Source: Clostridia bacterium (GTDB taxonomy: Bacteria; Bacillota; Clostridia; Oscillospirales; Acutalibacteraceae). Taken from it: a DNA stretch of 64,000 bases. Positions 35,843 through 46,041 of this stretch are shown here, in pieces (the first letter of the stretch is position 1; each line of letters opens with the position of its first letter). The stretch lies in NCBI GenBank assembly GCA_017397105.1, contig JAFQKF010000016.1, forward strand, positions 62,001 through 126,000. The letters are read 5' to 3'. The notes beneath the pieces were generated by a model, which saw only the letters and a list, made by a program, of their open reading frames with translations, had not been told where the DNA came from and made no database searches. Position numbers and translations under genes: made by a program.

Positions 35843-37027
35843 ATGAATGAATTCCAGCTTAAATACGGATGTAACCCCAATCAGAAGCCTGCCAGAATTT
35901 TTATGGAAAATGCAGCAGAGCTTCCCATCGAAATTCTTTGCGGTAAGCCCGGTTATATCAATTTCCTTGATGCTCTTAACAGCTGGCAGCTTGTAAAGGA
36001 AATTAAAGATGCTCTCGGTATGCCTGCGGCAACCTCATTCAAGCACGTAAGCCCCACATCCGCTTCCGTAGGTCTTCCTCTCAGCGATACACTTAAAAAG
36101 GCTTGCTTTGTTGAAGATATTGAGGGCCTTGACGATTCGCCTCTTGCATGCGCATACGCAAGAGCAAGAGGAACTGACAGAATGTCTTCTTTCGGTGACT
36201 GGATTGCTCTGAGCGATACCTGTGATGCCGTAACAGCAAGCATCATCAAGCATGAAGTATCTGACGGTATCATTGCTCCCGGCTACACTCCCGAAGCTCT
36301 TGAGATTCTTGCTTCCAAGCGTAAGGGCAACTATAACATAGTTAAGATTGATCCTTCATACGTTCCTGATCCCATTGAGCGTAAGCAGGTATTCGGTATT
36401 ACTTTTGAGCAGGGCAGAAACGAGTTCAAGATTGATAATTCTCTTCTTGAGAACATTGTTACCGATAATAAGGATATCCCTGATTCTGCTAAGCGTGATC
36501 TCATTATCTCTCTTATCACCCTTAAGTACACTCAGTCAAACTCCGTATGCTATGCTTATGACGGTCAGGCAATCGGCGTTGGTGCAGGTCAGCAGTCAAG
36601 AATTCTCTGCACAAGACTTGCAGGCAACAAGGCTGATTTCTGGCATATCCGTCAGCATCCGAAGGTACTCGGTCTTGAGTTTGCTCCCACTCTCGGCAAG
36701 CCCGAAAGAGATAACTGCATTGATATCTATTGCTCCGATAATTTTGAAGACGTTATCGGTGATAACGTATGGCAGCAGTATTTTGCTGTTCGTCCCGAAC
36801 CCTTTACCAAGGAAGAGCAGAAGGCCTATCTTGCAACAATCAAGGGTGTTTCGCTCGGCAGTGATGCTTTCTTTCCCTTTGGTGATAATATTGAGCGTGC
36901 AGCTCAGAGCGGCGTAAGCTATGTTGCTCAGCCCGGCGGCTCCGTAAGAGATGATAACGTTATCGAAGCCTGCAACAAATACGGCATGGCAATGGCATTT
37001 ACAGGTATGCGCCTGTTCCACCACTAA
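35843..37027 (+). CDS. Stand-alone AICAR formyltransferase
   Basis: This 394-residue protein corresponds to the C-terminal AICAR transformylase part of PurH. It has YGCNPNQKPARI near the N-terminus, SFKHVSPTSASVGLPL with the conserved Lys-His, and SNSVCYAYDGQAIGVGAGQQSR. The N-terminal IMP cyclohydrolase domain of PurH is absent by design, because an intact start and GAGGA SD occur at 35829-35843. It forms FAICAR from AICAR and 10-formyl-THF, feeding the adjacent PurO. Some authors call such proteins PurV. Confidence 0.88.
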   Translation: MNEFQLKYGCNPNQKPARIFMENAAELPIEILCGKPGYINFLDALNSWQLVKEIKDALGMPAATSFKHVSPTSASVGLPLSDTLKKACFVEDIEGLDDSPLACAYARARGTDRMSSFGDWIALSDTCDAVTASIIKHEVSDGIIAPGYTPEALEILASKRKGNYNIVKIDPSYVPDPIERKQVFGITFEQGRNEFKIDNSLLENIVTDNKDIPDSAKRDLIISLITLKYTQSNSVCYAYDGQAIGVGAGQQSRILCTRLAGNKADFWHIRQHPKVLGLEFAPTLGKPERDNCIDIYCSDNFEDVIGDNVWQQYFAVRPEPFTKEEQKAYLATIKGVSLGSDAFFPFGDNIERAAQSGVSYVAQPGGSVRDDNVIEACNKYGMAMAFTGMRLFHH

Positions 37028-37045
37028 TTCTACGGAGGTAAACCG

Positions 37046-38317
37046 ATGAAAATTGTTGTAGTCGGAGGCGGCGGAAGAGAGCACGCCATAATTAAATCAC
37101 TTAAGAAAAACAGTGAAATTGAAACAATATACGCTTTGCCCGGCAACGGCGGTATTGCACAGGATGCGGTTTGCGTCAACATCGGTGCAAAGGATATTGA
37201 TGCAATTGTAGATTTTGCAGTTGAAAATAAAATTGATTTTGCGGTTGTTGCACCTGATGATCCGCTCGTTCTCGGTGCAGTGGACGCTCTTGAAGCAAAG
37301 GGAATTCCTTGCTTCGGTCCTGCAAAGAATGCCGCAATTCTTGAAGGCAGTAAGGTCTTTTCGAAGAATCTTATGAAGAAATACGGAATCCCCACCGCAG
37401 AGTATGAAGTTTTTTCTGATATGGAGAGCGCTCTTGCTTATCTTGAAACCGCTCCCATCCCCACAGTTATCAAAGCTGACGGTCTTGCTCTCGGCAAAGG
37501 CGTTCTTATTGCTCAGACCCGTGATGAGGCTAAGCAGGCAGTACGCACAATTATGGAGGATAAGATTTTCGGCGCAAGCGGAAATAATATAGTTATTGAA
37601 GAATTCCTTACAGGCCCTGAGGTTTCCGTGCTTTCATTTACTGACGGTAAAACTCTTGTTCCCATGGTTTCTTCTATGGACCATAAGCGTGCTCACGATA
37701 ACGATGAGGGTCTTAACACAGGTGGTATGGGTACCGTTGCTCCCAATCCCTATTACACTGATGAAATAGCTGAAAGATGCATGAAGGAGATTTTCATCCC
37801 CACAATCAACGCTATGAACAGTGAGGGCAGAAAATATAAAGGTTGCCTGTATTTCGGACTTATGCTTACTCCTAACGGTCCTAAGGTGATCGAATATAAC
37901 TGCCGTTTTGGCGACCCTGAAACTCAGGTTGTTCTTCCTTTGCTTGAAAGTGATCTCTTTGAGATTATGAAGGCTGTAAATGAAGAAAGACTTGACGAAG
38001 TTGAGGTTAAATTCAGCAATAAAAACGCTTGCTGTGTTATTATGGCATCCGACGGATATCCCGAAAAGTATAACAAGGGATTTGAGATTAAGGTTGATGA
38101 CAGATTCAGTGCTGAGCTTTATATAGCCGGCGCAAAGCTTGCTGACGGTAAGCTTCTTACCGACGGCGGCAGAGTTCTCGGTATTACTGCAATCGGTGAT
38201 ACTCTTAAGGACGCTGTTGCAGCTTCATATGAACAAACTGATTTTGTCAGCTTTGATAATGCATATTTCCGTAAGGATATTGGAAAACGTGCGCTTGACG
38301 CCGCAAAGGAGGCATAA
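37046..38317 (+). CDS. purD: Phosphoribosylamine-glycine ligase
   Basis: PurD (GAR synthetase) is an ATP-grasp enzyme joining glycine to phosphoribosylamine. The N-terminal VVGGGGREHAI, the ATP-grasp KADGLALGKGV, and MDHKRAHDND with NTGGMGTVAP are diagnostic. At 423 residues it is complete. GGAGG precedes the ATG. The purL SD lies in its last codons and the next start is 3 nt after the stop. Confidence 0.96.
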   Translation: MKIVVVGGGGREHAIIKSLKKNSEIETIYALPGNGGIAQDAVCVNIGAKDIDAIVDFAVENKIDFAVVAPDDPLVLGAVDALEAKGIPCFGPAKNAAILEGSKVFSKNLMKKYGIPTAEYEVFSDMESALAYLETAPIPTVIKADGLALGKGVLIAQTRDEAKQAVRTIMEDKIFGASGNNIVIEEFLTGPEVSVLSFTDGKTLVPMVSSMDHKRAHDNDEGLNTGGMGTVAPNPYYTDEIAERCMKEIFIPTINAMNSEGRKYKGCLYFGLMLTPNGPKVIEYNCRFGDPETQVVLPLLESDLFEIMKAVNEERLDEVEVKFSNKNACCVIMASDGYPEKYNKGFEIKVDDRFSAELYIAGAKLADGKLLTDGGRVLGITAIGDTLKDAVAASYEQTDFVSFDNAYFRKDIGKRALDAAKEA

Positions 38318-38320
38318 CCC

Positions 38321-41300
38321 GTGGTTTACAGAGTATATGTAGAAAAGAAAGAGGGACTTGCTCATGAAGCAACAACTCTTGCAAATGACATTAAGTCGTT
38401 GCTTCAGATAGAAACTCTCGAGAATTTAAGACTTCTCAACCGTTACGATGTTGAGAATATTACTCCCGAGTTGTTTGATTATTCGATAAAAACTGTTTTC
38501 TCAGAGCCTCAGCTTGACAATGCAACCGCTGAGCTTGAGGGCGCAGAGGACGCAACTGTTTTTGCTGTTGAGTATCTTCCGGGTCAGTTTGACCAGAGAG
38601 CTGATTCTGCTTCACAGTGCATCCAGATTATTTCTCAGGGTGAACGTCCTCTCGTAAGAACAGCAAGAATTTACGTTCTTTACGGCGACATTTCCGCCGA
38701 GCAGCTTAACGCTATCAAGAAGTACGTCATTAACCCTGTTGAGAGCCGTGAAGCTTCACTTGACAGATTTGAAACTCTTGCCGCTGTATACGATATTCCC
38801 ACAACTGTTGAAACTCTTGAAGGCTTCTGCAAGCTTGATGAAGCAGGTCTTGCTGATTTTGTAAGCAAGTACGGCCTTGCAATGGACTTGGGGGATATTA
38901 AATTCTGCCAGCAGTATTTTATCAGCGAACAGCGTGATCCCACGATTACTGAAATCAGAATGATTGATACTTATTGGTCTGACCATTGCCGTCACACAAC
39001 ATTCCTCACTGTTATTGACAGTGTTGAGTTTGAGGACGAGCTTCTTGCGAAGGCTTATGAAGAATATCTTGAAGCCAGACGCTCAATAGGCAGAACGAAG
39101 CCTATCAATCTTATGGATATCGGCACTCTTGCCGCTAAGGTTCTCAGAAAGCAGGGCAAGCTTGAGAATCTTGATGAATCTGAAGAAATCAACGCTTGTA
39201 CTGTTAAGATTAAGGTTAACGTTGAAGGTGAAGAACAGGATTGGCTTCTTCTCTTCAAGAATGAAACCCATAACCATCCTACCGAAATTGAACCTTTCGG
39301 CGGTGCTGCTACCTGCATAGGCGGCGCAATCCGAGATCCTCTTTCGGGCAGAGCTTACGTTTATTCGGCAATGCGTGTTACAGGCGCCGCAAATCCTCTT
39401 AAGCCTGTAAGCGAAACGATTCAGGGTAAGCTTCCTCAGAGAAAGCTTGTTACTACTGCTGCCGCCGGCTACAGCTCATACGGCAATCAGATCGGTCTTG
39501 CAACCGGTCAGGTTGACGAGCTTTACCATGACGGCTACGTTGCAAAGAGAATGGAAATCGGTGCTGTTATCGGTGCTGCTCCTGCAGCAAACGTACGCAG
39601 AGAATGCCCTGAGGATGGAGATATCGTAATCCTTCTCGGCGGCAGAACAGGCCGTGACGGTTGCGGCGGTGCAACAGGTTCTTCGAAATCCCACACTCTT
39701 GAATCTCTTGAGTCCTGCGGTGCGGAGGTTCAGAAGGGTAACGCACCTGAAGAGAGAAAGCTTCAGCGTCTTTTCAGAAACAGCGAAGCTTCCCGTCTTA
39801 TCAAGCGTTGCAATGACTTTGGTGCAGGCGGCGTATCCGTTGCAATCGGTGAGCTTGCAGACGGTCTTGAAATCGACCTTAATGCAGTCCCCAAGAAGTA
39901 TGAAGGTCTTGACGGCACAGAGCTTGCAATCAGTGAATCTCAGGAGAGAATGGCTGTTGTTGTTGCCGCTGAGGATGCTCCCAAATTTATGGAGCTTGCA
40001 TCTTCGGAAAACCTTGAGGCAACGGTTGTTGCTGTTGTAAAGGCTGAGCCCAGACTCAGAATGAAGTGGAACGGTAAATATATCGTTGACATTTCAAGAG
40101 AATTCCTTAATTCAAACGGTGCTGAGAAGCACATTGATATTGCTCCTGCAAAGCCTGAGGCTTTTGCCAAGGAAGTCAGTGACGATTTTGTTGCTGAGTA
40201 TAAGGCACTTGCTGACGATCTCAACGTTTGCTCAAAGAGAGGTCTTTCTGAGCGCTTTGACTCCACAATCGGTGCAGGTACTGTAATTATGCCCTTCGGC
40301 GGTAAGTATCAGATGACTCCCTCTCAGGCTATGGTAAACAAGGTTTCTGTTGAAAAACAGCATACAGATACTTGCTCTCTCATGGCATGGGGCTTCAATC
40401 CTTATATTTCTGAAAAGAGTCCCTATCACTCAGCTTATCTTGCTGTGGTTGAATCTGTATGTAAGCTTATTGCTGCAGGTGCGGATTTCAAGGATGTTTA
40501 CCTTACGTTCCAGGAGTATTTTGAAAAGCCCAAGGCAGACCCGAAACGTTGGGGTAAGCCTCTTTCAGCGCTTCTCGGTGCTTTCAAGGCTCAGATGCAG
40601 TACGGCATTGCAGCTATCGGCGGCAAAGACTCAATGAGCGGTACTTTTGAGAACATTGACGTTCCTCCCACTCTTGTTTCCTTCGCTGTTACAACCGAGA
40701 ATAACAATAATATCGTTACTCCCGAATTCAAGAGTGCAGGCCATAAGGTTGTATGGCTTAAGCCTGAAATTGACGAAAACGGTCTTCCCGTTGTTGAAAG
40801 TGTAAAGGAAATCTTTGCAACTGTTACAAAGCTTATGCGTGACGGCAAGGTTGCTGCTGCATATACTCCCACTTTCGGCGGCGCTGCTGAAGCAATTATG
40901 AAGATGTGCTTCGGTAACGGTGTGGGCTTCGCTTATAATAATGAAATTTCAGTAAATGATATATTTGGCTATTCATATGGCTCGTTCATTCTTGAACTGA
41001 ACGATAACGAGGAAATCGGAACTCTTCTCGGTTACACTACAGAAGAAACAGAAATCACCCTTAACGGTGCCGCTGTTTCTCTTGGTGAGCTTGAAGGAAT
41101 CTATGAGAACAAGCTTGAGCCCATATACACCTGCAACATCAAGCAGGGCAGGGAGGATATCCCCGCATTTGAGTATAAGGCTGATTCATGGAGTTCACCT
41201 GCTGTTAAGGTTGCAAAGCCCAGAGTTCTTATTCCTGTTTTCCCCGGTACCAACTGTGAATTTGATACCGCAAAGGCACTTTCCGCTGCCGGCGCAGAGC

Positions 41301-42013
41301 CTGAGATTATCGTTATCAACAACCTCACATCTTCAGGTATTTCACAGTCTGTTGAGTATTTTGCAAAGCGTCTTGAGCAGGCTCAGATGGTATTCATCCC
41401 CGGTGGATTCTCCGGCGGTGATGAACCCGACGGTTCAGGTAAATTCATAACTGCTTTCTTCCGCAATGCAGCTGTAAAAGACGGCGTTCATGAGCTCCTT
41501 AAGAACCGTGACGGTCTTATGGCAGGTATCTGCAATGGCTTCCAGGCACTTATTAAGCTTGGTCTTGTTCCCTTTGGCGAGATTATCGATACCGATGATA
41601 CTTGCCCCACTCTTACCTATAACACAATCGGCCGCCATCAGTCCCGTATTGTAAGAACAAGAATCGCTTCCAATAAGTCCCCCTGGCTTATGAATACTCT
41701 GGTTGGTGACGTTTACAATGTTCCCATTTCTCACGGCGAGGGTCGCTTCCTTGCAAGCGATGAGCTGATTGAAAAGCTTGCCGCTAACGGTCAGATTGCA
41801 ACTCAGTACGTTGACCTCAGCGGTAATCCTACATCAGATATCCGTTTCAACCCCAATGATTCCTGCTTTGCTATTGAAGGTATCACTTCACCCGACGGCA
41901 GAGTATTCGGTAAAATGGGCCATTCAGAAAGATATGATAACGGTTTGTACATTAATGTTGACGGTAACTACCGTATCGGTATGTTTGACTCGGCAGTAAA
42001 ATATTTTAAATAA
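38321..42013 (+). CDS. purL: Phosphoribosylformylglycinamidine synthase, large single-chain type
   Basis: This 1230-residue enzyme converts FGAR to FGAM using glutamine and ATP. The order is an N-terminal PurS-like region, two AIR-synthase-like halves (NETHNHPTEIEPFGGAAT near residue 318) and a C-terminal class I glutaminase. The glutaminase has PGTNCEFD, the catalytic cysteine in GICNGFQ, and SHGEGRF, all intact. It is the long form, so no separate purS or purQ is needed. The start is GTG at 38321 behind AAGGAGG. In contrast to PurF, its own ammonia channel is fully supplied. Confidence 0.96.
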   Translation: MVYRVYVEKKEGLAHEATTLANDIKSLLQIETLENLRLLNRYDVENITPELFDYSIKTVFSEPQLDNATAELEGAEDATVFAVEYLPGQFDQRADSASQCIQIISQGERPLVRTARIYVLYGDISAEQLNAIKKYVINPVESREASLDRFETLAAVYDIPTTVETLEGFCKLDEAGLADFVSKYGLAMDLGDIKFCQQYFISEQRDPTITEIRMIDTYWSDHCRHTTFLTVIDSVEFEDELLAKAYEEYLEARRSIGRTKPINLMDIGTLAAKVLRKQGKLENLDESEEINACTVKIKVNVEGEEQDWLLLFKNETHNHPTEIEPFGGAATCIGGAIRDPLSGRAYVYSAMRVTGAANPLKPVSETIQGKLPQRKLVTTAAAGYSSYGNQIGLATGQVDELYHDGYVAKRMEIGAVIGAAPAANVRRECPEDGDIVILLGGRTGRDGCGGATGSSKSHTLESLESCGAEVQKGNAPEERKLQRLFRNSEASRLIKRCNDFGAGGVSVAIGELADGLEIDLNAVPKKYEGLDGTELAISESQERMAVVVAAEDAPKFMELASSENLEATVVAVVKAEPRLRMKWNGKYIVDISREFLNSNGAEKHIDIAPAKPEAFAKEVSDDFVAEYKALADDLNVCSKRGLSERFDSTIGAGTVIMPFGGKYQMTPSQAMVNKVSVEKQHTDTCSLMAWGFNPYISEKSPYHSAYLAVVESVCKLIAAGADFKDVYLTFQEYFEKPKADPKRWGKPLSALLGAFKAQMQYGIAAIGGKDSMSGTFENIDVPPTLVSFAVTTENNNNIVTPEFKSAGHKVVWLKPEIDENGLPVVESVKEIFATVTKLMRDGKVAAAYTPTFGGAAEAIMKMCFGNGVGFAYNNEISVNDIFGYSYGSFILELNDNEEIGTLLGYTTEETEITLNGAAVSLGELEGIYENKLEPIYTCNIKQGREDIPAFEYKADSWSSPAVKVAKPRVLIPVFPGTNCEFDTAKALSAAGAEPEIIVINNLTSSGISQSVEYFAKRLEQAQMVFIPGGFSGGDEPDGSGKFITAFFRNAAVKDGVHELLKNRDGLMAGICNGFQALIKLGLVPFGEIIDTDDTCPTLTYNTIGRHQSRIVRTRIASNKSPWLMNTLVGDVYNVPISHGEGRFLASDELIEKLAANGQIATQYVDLSGNPTSDIRFNPNDSCFAIEGITSPDGRVFGKMGHSERYDNGLYINVDGNYRIGMFDSAVKYFK

Positions 42014-42029
42014 GGAGTGAATGATTGCT

Positions 42030-43538
42030 ATGGCTATTTATTGTCAAGAACCTTCAAGAACTTTCAGCGAATATCTTCTTATTCCCGGCTATACAGATAA
42101 GGTGCATATTCCTGCAAATGTCAGCCTTAAAACCCCTCTTGTTAAGTACCGTAAGGGTGAAGAAGAGTGCCCCATCAGCCTCAATATTCCCATGATTTCT
42201 GCTATAATGCAGTCTGTATCCAACGATACAATGGCTATCGCTCTTGCAAAAGAGGGCGGAATGTCCTTTATTTACGGCTCTCAGTCAATTGAAGACGAGG
42301 CTGCTATGGTTGCTAAGGTTAAGTCCTATAAAGCAGGATTTGTTATCAGTGACAGCAATCTTCGCCCCGATTCAACTCTTGCTGATGTGCTTGAGCTCCT
42401 TGAAGAAAAGGGTCACAACACAATGGCTGTTACCGATGACGGTACTGCTACAGGTAAGCTTTGCGGCGTTGTTACCGGCCGTGATTACAGAGTAAGCCGT
42501 ATGTCCCTCGACCTCAAGGTTTCAGAGTTTATGACTCCTCTTGATAAACTTATCTGCGCCCCTGAAACAACATCACTCAAGGAAGCTAATGATATTATCT
42601 GGGAGAATAAGCTCAATTCCCTTCCCATTGTTGATAAAAACGGTCATCTTCTTTATTTTGTTTTCCGTAAGGACTATTCTCAGCATAAGGATAATCCTCA
42701 GGAGCTCCTTGATTCCAATAAGCGCTATATGGTTGGCGCAGGTATCAATACCCTTGACTATGAGAAGAGAGTTCCAGCTCTTGTTGAAGCAGGCGCAGAC
42801 GTGCTTTGCATCGACTCTTCTGAGGGTTATACCTGCTGGCAGAAGCAGACCCTTGAATTTATCCGTGAAAAGTACGGTGACAAGGTTAAAGTTGGCGCTG
42901 GCAACGTTGTAGACCGTGACGGTTTCCTTTTCCTTGCAAAGAGCGGCGCAGATTTCGTTAAGGTTGGTATCGGCGGCGGTTCAATCTGCATTACCAGAGA
43001 AACAAAGGGTATCGGCAGAGGTCAGGCTACCGCACTTATTGAAGTTGCTGCTGCAAGAGATGAGTACTACAAGGAAACCGGTATCTACGTTCCTATCTGC
43101 TCAGACGGTGGTATCGTTCACGACTATCACATGACTCTCGCTCTTGCTATGGGCGCTGATTTCCTTATGCTTGGCAGATATTTTGCACGTTTTGACGAAA
43201 GCCCCACAACAAAGCTTATGGTAAACGGTGCTTACGTTAAGGAATATTGGGGTGAAGGCTCCAACAGAGCAAGAAACTGGCAGAGATATGACCTTGGCGG
43301 CAAGGCAAAACTCAGCTTTGAAGAAGGCGTTGATTCCTACGTTACCTATGCAGGTCCTCTCAGTGATAACGTTGCAAAGAGCCTTTATAAAGTAAAGTCC
43401 ACCATGTGCAACTGCGGTGTGCTTACCATTGAAGAGCTTCAGCAAAACGCTAAGCTTACAGTTGTTTCTTCAACAAGCATTGTTGAAGGCGGCTATCACG
43501 ACGTTGTTCTTAAAACAACCGCAAACCACAAGGGCTGA
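42030..43538 (+). CDS. guaB: IMP dehydrogenase
   Basis: The enzyme oxidises IMP to XMP, the committed GMP step. It has two CBS segments (about residues 90-210) and the catalytic loop [12 protein letters not shown], in which GGG replaces the more usual GPG before the cysteine. The flap and C-terminal region are present. I favour the ATG at 42030 (502 residues, [12 protein letters not shown]); ATG at 42021 is only 3 nt after the SD. It closes the purine operon before a strong terminator. guaA is not adjacent. Confidence 0.93.
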   Translation: MAIYCQEPSRTFSEYLLIPGYTDKVHIPANVSLKTPLVKYRKGEEECPISLNIPMISAIMQSVSNDTMAIALAKEGGMSFIYGSQSIEDEAAMVAKVKSYKAGFVISDSNLRPDSTLADVLELLEEKGHNTMAVTDDGTATGKLCGVVTGRDYRVSRMSLDLKVSEFMTPLDKLICAPETTSLKEANDIIWENKLNSLPIVDKNGHLLYFVFRKDYSQHKDNPQELLDSNKRYMVGAGINTLDYEKRVPALVEAGADVLCIDSSEGYTCWQKQTLEFIREKYGDKVKVGAGNVVDRDGFLFLAKSGADFVKVGIGGGSICITRETKGIGRGQATALIEVAAARDEYYKETGIYVPICSDGGIVHDYHMTLALAMGADFLMLGRYFARFDESPTTKLMVNGAYVKEYWGEGSNRARNWQRYDLGGKAKLSFEEGVDSYVTYAGPLSDNVAKSLYKVKSTMCNCGVLTIEELQQNAKLTVVSSTSIVEGGYHDVVLKTTANHKG

Positions 43539-43547
43539 TAAATAATA

Positions 43548-43590
43548 AACACGGGAAACTTGATTGATTTCAAGTTTCCCGTGTTTTTAT
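43548..43590 (+). terminator. Strong terminator after guaB, usable in both directions
   Basis: AACACGGGAAACTTGA pairs perfectly with TCAAGTTTCCCGTGTT (16 bp), followed by T residues on the plus strand. It also lies at the end of the convergent rodA gene. Confidence 0.9.
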
Positions 43591-44798
43591 GTTTCTTTAA
43601 ATGGTGTGCTGATATTCCGTACTCTGAAGCTTACAGGGTCACGGTTGGCATTGTATCTGTAAACACTCAGCGCGACACCGATTCCAATATATATACAAAG
43701 TATTGATGAGCCGCCGCTGCTCAAAAACGGCAAGGTGATGCCGATACAGGGGAGCAGCTTCAGGCACATACCGATGTTGATAACCGCCTGTGAGCCAAGC
43801 ATAAGAGCGATGCCCGAGCAAAGAAGGTATCCCGAAAAGTTACGTGACTTTTTACCGTTGGAAATCATTCTGAATATTATAACAGCAATAACGGCGAGGG
43901 CTGCCATGCAGCCTATGAATCCCAATTCTTCGCCGATAACGGAAAAAATCATATCGCTTTCGCTGACGGGTACGCCACCGCTCTGAGTATAGGTGCCGTT
44001 GAGATAACCGTCTCCAAAAAACATTCCGGAGCCTATGGCGTTTACGCCACGCTCCTGCTGATAGATGATTTTATCATAAACAGATTCAGAAAGAGCTTCA
44101 GGGTAATAAATTGCAAGAAAACGCTGTTTCTGGTATTCACTGAAAAACGTAACCCACAAAACCGGCAGGGCAATAATTCCGGCAACTATTGCAACAGCGA
44201 AGTATCTGAGGTTTACGCCTGAAAGAAACATAAGCCCAACAAATATTACCGCAAAAACAAGTGCTGAGCCGACGTCGCCTGTAATAACAACAAGACCTGT
44301 AGGAATTGCTCCGTGAAGGCAAACAAGCAGGATGTTTTTGAGTGAATTTATATCCTGTTTGACAGCATCAAGGTGAGTTGAAAACGTTATGATAAAACCG
44401 ATTTTTACAAGCTCTGACGGCTGGAAACTGAGGCTTCCGAATCTGAGCCAGCAAATTGCGTCGCTACGGTTTGACGGTGCCTCGCCCCAAATAAATAGCG
44501 AAAACATCAGCAGTAAACAGACAGTGCCTATTGCGACGGAAAGCCGCATCATGAATTCATAGTCAATATATGAAACAACAAGGCAGATAACGATACCCAT
44601 GGCTGAGCCAAGAACTGTTGAAATGCAGTCACGCACCATAAATTCGCCTTCATCGAGTGAATGGTAGGTGGCGCTGTATACCATGAAGGCACCGAAAACC
44701 GATGCAGCAACACACATCAGGTAAAGTATCCAATCTGTTTCTCTGAAAAAATATTTAAATGCGGATTTCTCTCTCAGTTTTACCACCGCCTTTATCAT
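43587..44798 (-). CDS. rodA: FtsW/RodA/SpoVE-family peptidoglycan glycosyltransferase
   Basis: This SEDS polymerase has about ten transmembrane helices. Features include SFQPSELVKIGFI, the GDVGSALVF segment, and the C-terminal GITLPFLSSGGSS, all typical of RodA/FtsW. The 403-residue length fits. RodA is favoured over FtsW/SpoVE by overall pattern but the distinction is not firm. It polymerises glycan strands for elongation or sporulation. It is divergent from the TsaE operon and convergent with guaB. Confidence 0.82.
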   Translation of the reverse strand: MIKAVVKLREKSAFKYFFRETDWILYLMCVAASVFGAFMVYSATYHSLDEGEFMVRDCISTVLGSAMGIVICLVVSYIDYEFMMRLSVAIGTVCLLLMFSLFIWGEAPSNRSDAICWLRFGSLSFQPSELVKIGFIITFSTHLDAVKQDINSLKNILLVCLHGAIPTGLVVITGDVGSALVFAVIFVGLMFLSGVNLRYFAVAIVAGIIALPVLWVTFFSEYQKQRFLAIYYPEALSESVYDKIIYQQERGVNAIGSGMFFGDGYLNGTYTQSGGVPVSESDMIFSVIGEELGFIGCMAALAVIAVIIFRMISNGKKSRNFSGYLLCSGIALMLGSQAVINIGMCLKLLPCIGITLPFLSSGGSSILCIYIGIGVALSVYRYNANRDPVSFRVRNISTPFKET

Positions 44799-44850
44799 TA
44801 ATAATAAAACAATTATATATGTATTTGCAGATTAATTCAAGTAAAAATGA

Positions 44851-44878
44851 TTGATATTTACAGTATTTGTGTTATAAT
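44851..44878 (+). promoter_or_regulatory. Promoter of the tsaE operon
   Basis: TTGATA (44851-44856), a 16-bp spacer and TATAAT (44873-44878) precede tsaE by 34 bp. Confidence 0.7.
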
Positions 44879-44912
44879 TATCATAATGGCATCAGAAAGA
44901 TGAGGAAAACAA

Positions 44913-45359
44913 ATGGCGGTTTATAAAACTGACAGTGTTAATTCAACAGCAGTCATCGGTGAGCGTCTCGGCGCGGTACTTAAAGAAGGCGATATCGTGG
45001 CGATGTTCGGTGATCTCGGCGCAGGTAAAACCTCTTTTGTCCGAGGGGTGGTGCAGGGGATTGGAATTAATCCTGATATTGTCAGCAGTCCCACCTTTTC
45101 CCTTGTTAACGAATACAGGGGTGAAAAGACACTGTATCATTTTGATATGTACAGAATTAACGGATGGGATGATTTGTATTCGACCGGTTATTTTGATTAT
45201 ATTGATACTCAGAGTATCCTTATAATTGAGTGGAGTGAGAATATCGAGTCGGTTTTACCTGAGAATTGTATAAGAGTTTCCATTGAAAAAACAGAAAACG
45301 AAAATGAGAGAATAATCAACATAGGCAGAGGTGAGAGTTTTGAAGATATTGGCTGTTGA
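44913..45359 (+). CDS. tsaE: tRNA threonylcarbamoyladenosine biosynthesis ATPase TsaE
   Basis: TsaE is the ATPase of the TsaB-TsaD-TsaE complex that installs t6A37 on ANN-decoding tRNAs. Walker A GDLGAGKTSF is at about residues 34-43, and SSPTFSLVNEYRG and HFDMYRI are diagnostic. At 148 residues it is normal. The downstream tsaB overlaps it by 20 nt, supporting the assignment. tsaD is not in the window. Confidence 0.95.
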   Translation: MAVYKTDSVNSTAVIGERLGAVLKEGDIVAMFGDLGAGKTSFVRGVVQGIGINPDIVSSPTFSLVNEYRGEKTLYHFDMYRINGWDDLYSTGYFDYIDTQSILIIEWSENIESVLPENCIRVSIEKTENENERIINIGRGESFEDIGC

Positions 45360-46041
45360 CAGCTCGGCAAAATCAGCGAGCGTTGCCATAACAGAGGATG
45401 ACAGATTAATTTCCGAATCCTTTGTTAACGTAGGGCTTACACATAGCGAAACTCTAATGCCCATGATTGAATCATCACTTAACAATGCAAAACTCAATAT
45501 CAATGATATTGATGCTTTTTGTGTTACAACGGGACCCGGTTCATTTACGGGAATAAGAATCGGTGTGTCGGCGATTAAAGGACTTGCTCAGCCTGATAAA
45601 AAGCCCTGTGCAGGTGTTTCAACTCTTGAAGCTATGGCGTATAATCTCACTGATTTTAACGGTATAGTGTGTTGCGCAATGGATGCAAGATGCTCTCAGG
45701 TGTATACGGCAATTTTTGAGATTTCAAATAAATCAATTAAGCGTCTGACAGAGGATATGGCAATACCGATTGATGAGTTGTTCGGTATGTTATCAATGTA
45801 CGATTCTGACATTATTCTTGTGGGTGACGGGGCACAGCTGTGCTATGATTCGTTCGCTCAAAAGCTTCCGTCATGCTCGCTTGCTTGCGGAATGCTCAGG
45901 TTTCAAAGAGCATACGGTGCGGTGCTGTCATCTCTTTCTCAGGATGATGTTTACAAATCGCCTGAGATTCTTGCACCGGTTTATATAAGACCGCCTCAGG
46001 CAGAGCGTGAATTAAAAAAGAAAAAGGAGAATTTAAAATGA
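45340..46041 (+). CDS. tsaB: tRNA threonylcarbamoyladenosine biosynthesis protein TsaB
   Basis: TsaB is the scaffold subunit paralogous to TsaD. The start ILAVDSSAKSASVAI and the motif CVTTGPGSFTGIRIG are diagnostic. I chose TTG at 45340 (233 residues) because GAGGTG is about 6 nt upstream and the protein then begins like other TsaB proteins; GTG at 45331 is the alternative. It overlaps tsaE at the start and rpiB by 4 nt (ATGA) at the end, so the three are coupled. Confidence 0.93.
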   Translation: MKILAVDSSAKSASVAITEDDRLISESFVNVGLTHSETLMPMIESSLNNAKLNINDIDAFCVTTGPGSFTGIRIGVSAIKGLAQPDKKPCAGVSTLEAMAYNLTDFNGIVCCAMDARCSQVYTAIFEISNKSIKRLTEDMAIPIDELFGMLSMYDSDIILVGDGAQLCYDSFAQKLPSCSLACGMLRFQRAYGAVLSSLSQDDVYKSPEILAPVYIRPPQAERELKKKKENLK

